Part shown: piece by piece, positions 6,867 to 7,539 of the stretch
Layout: the number at the start of each line of letters is the position of its first letter
Position numbering within the stretch: the stretch's first letter is position 1
From: Actinoplanes liguriensis
GTDB taxonomy: Bacteria; Actinomycetota; Actinomycetes; Mycobacteriales; Micromonosporaceae
DNA: 7,539 bases
Assembly (NCBI GenBank): GCA_000715855.1
Contig: KL571202.1
Location: forward strand, 38,153 to 45,691
Direction: 5' to 3'
Notes under the pieces: generated by a model
What the model saw: the letters and a program-made list of their open reading frames with translations, nothing else
What the model was told of the DNA's origin: nothing
Databases searched by the model: none
Made by a program: the position numbers and the translations under genes

Positions 6867-7316
6867 ATGACTGAATTCAGCCCCGAGTCGCTCTCCTCGA
6901 TCGGCCCGAAGGAGTTCGCTCAGCTCGTCAAGTCCACTCCGGACTCCAAGATCGCTGAGGTCATGGCGTCGGACTCGCGGACGAAGATCCTCGATGAGGT
7001 CTTCAACCGGATGCCCACGCTGTTCCGCGCGGAGAAGGCCGGCGACGCGCAGGCCGTCATCCACTGGATCATCACGGGGCCGAACAGCGCCTCCAACACC
7101 TACGAGACCGTGATCGAGAACGGCGCCTGCACCGTCACCACCGAGCCGGCCCGTGAGCCGAAGCTGGCGATGACCATGGACGCGGTCACGTTCCTCAAGG
7201 TCGTCGCGGGTGACGGCAACCCGATGATGCTGTTCATGACCGGCAAGATCAAGGCGAAGGGCGACCTGGCCCTGGCCGCCAGCATCGCCAAGCTCTTCGA
7301 CATCCCGAAGGCCTGA
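6867..7316 (+). CDS. SCP2 sterol-binding-domain protein (stand-alone, small)
   Basis: This 149-residue soluble protein has no signal peptide or membrane segment. After a short N-terminal region (SPKEF-like helix near 13-22) it shows the SCP2 fold pattern: RTKILDEVFNRMPTLFRAEKAG (38-59), a beta region AVIHWIITG...TYETVIENGACTVTTEP, a helix DAVTFLKVVAG (105-115) and the hallmark C-terminal MTGKIKAKGDLALAASIAKLF (124-144). SCP2 domains bind lipids or acyl-CoAs in a hydrophobic cavity; the ligand here cannot be predicted. In actinobacteria such stand-alone proteins are common and poorly characterised. It is transcribed divergently from the ArsR-type gene and alone, with its own terminator at 7335-7384. 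A link to purine synthesis is not suggested by the sequence. Confidence 0.88.
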   Translation: MTEFSPESLSSIGPKEFAQLVKSTPDSKIAEVMASDSRTKILDEVFNRMPTLFRAEKAGDAQAVIHWIITGPNSASNTYETVIENGACTVTTEPAREPKLAMTMDAVTFLKVVAGDGNPMMLFMTGKIKAKGDLALAASIAKLFDIPKA

Positions 7317-7334
7317 TCCGGGTCCGCTTCGGCG

Positions 7335-7384
7335 AGGGTGTGCGGTCCGGTCGCGGTTCTCCGCGCCAGATCTCACACCCTTTT
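7335..7384 (+). terminator. Terminator of the SCP2-like gene (long hairpin with inner stem)
   Basis: Outer arms AGGGTGTG (7335-7342) and CACACCCT (7374-7381) pair perfectly and run into TTTT (7381-7384). Inside the 31-base loop is a second perfect hairpin, CGCGG-TTCT-CCGCG (7352-7365). The element starts 18 bases after the stop codon. Confidence 0.75.
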
Positions 7385-7501
7385 CCGGTACGTGGTTTGC
7401 GGCGCCCGTCCGCAGGCGACGCGCCGACTGCCTGTCCGTGACCGCGCGACCGGATCGGTGGTCAAGGCCGCAGCGCGCCTCCGCCCCGCTCCAGGCTGGG
7501 G

Positions 7502-7538
7502 CTCACTGTGGTTATGCGGCACGAATAACCACCGTGAG
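7502..7538. repeat. Near-perfect 14-bp inverted repeat at the right edge
   Basis: Left arm CTCAC-T-GTGGTTAT (7502-7515) and right arm ATAACCAC-C-GTGAG (7525-7538) pair at 13 of 14 positions around a 9-base centre. It is noticeably more AT-rich than its surroundings. It could be an operator for a gene beyond the window, a terminator stem for one (no T-run is visible on the left, and the right side is cut off), or a dispersed palindromic repeat. The stretch from 7385 to 7501 shows only a minor GC-rich hairpin (TGCGG/CCGCA, 7398-7414) and no supportable gene. Confidence 0.7.
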
Positions 7539-7539
7539 A

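Noticed and set aside
6642..7376. Minus-strand open frame of 244 codons through the SCP2-like gene into the regulator gene
   Set aside because: It runs antisense to a clear SCP2 protein and out of frame with the ArsR-type regulator, with shadow-like composition.
1..7539. CRISPR array, tRNA/rRNA genes, insertion sequence or phage genes
   Set aside because: I saw no regularly spaced repeats, no tRNA-like CCA-ending cloverleaf, and no transposase or integrase; every long region is explained by ordinary genes.

Overview
The sequence is very GC-rich, uses GTG starts freely, packs genes with 4-base GTGA stop/start overlaps and carries a PurS-PurQ-PurL purine module. This fits a high-GC actinobacterium. 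The protein sequences look most like Micromonosporaceae (Actinoplanes and relatives) to me, but that placement is recall, not a search result.

Layout, left to right. Positions 1-150 hold the 3' end of a plus-strand gene with a Gly/Gln/Pro/Tyr-rich tail. It converges on a long minus-strand gene run, and two strong hairpin terminators (164-196 and 210-247) separate the two. The minus-strand run, in transcription order from right to left, is an ArsR-type winged-helix regulator (6735-6220), an MFS transporter (6223-4997), adenylosuccinate lyase purB (5000-3579), then purS (3516-3265), purQ (3262-2561) and purL (2564-263). A plus-strand SCP2 sterol-carrier-like gene (6867-7316) diverges from the regulator across a 131-bp intergenic region and ends in a hairpin terminator. 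The last 155 bp hold no gene I can support, but contain a near-perfect 14-bp inverted repeat at the very end.

The pur genes encode the FGAM synthase complex (PurS, PurQ, PurL; step 4 of IMP synthesis) and PurB, which acts both in IMP synthesis and in AMP formation. The regulator/transporter pair overlaps head-to-tail with purB, so those three genes are probably co-transcribed. A 62-bp gap with a dyad and a TTGACC box sits before purS, where a second promoter may lie.

The main anomaly is in purL. After residue 291 the reading frame breaks, and about 43 conserved residues expected in this family (the Gly-rich GIQD...GAGLT segment) are absent. The rest of the protein follows intact in another frame. 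This is an internal, frame-breaking deletion, either real or an assembly/sequence error. I see no undescribed multi-gene system. The other points of interest are regulatory: a palindrome over the arsR -35 box with a leaderless start, the pre-purS dyad and the right-edge inverted repeat.
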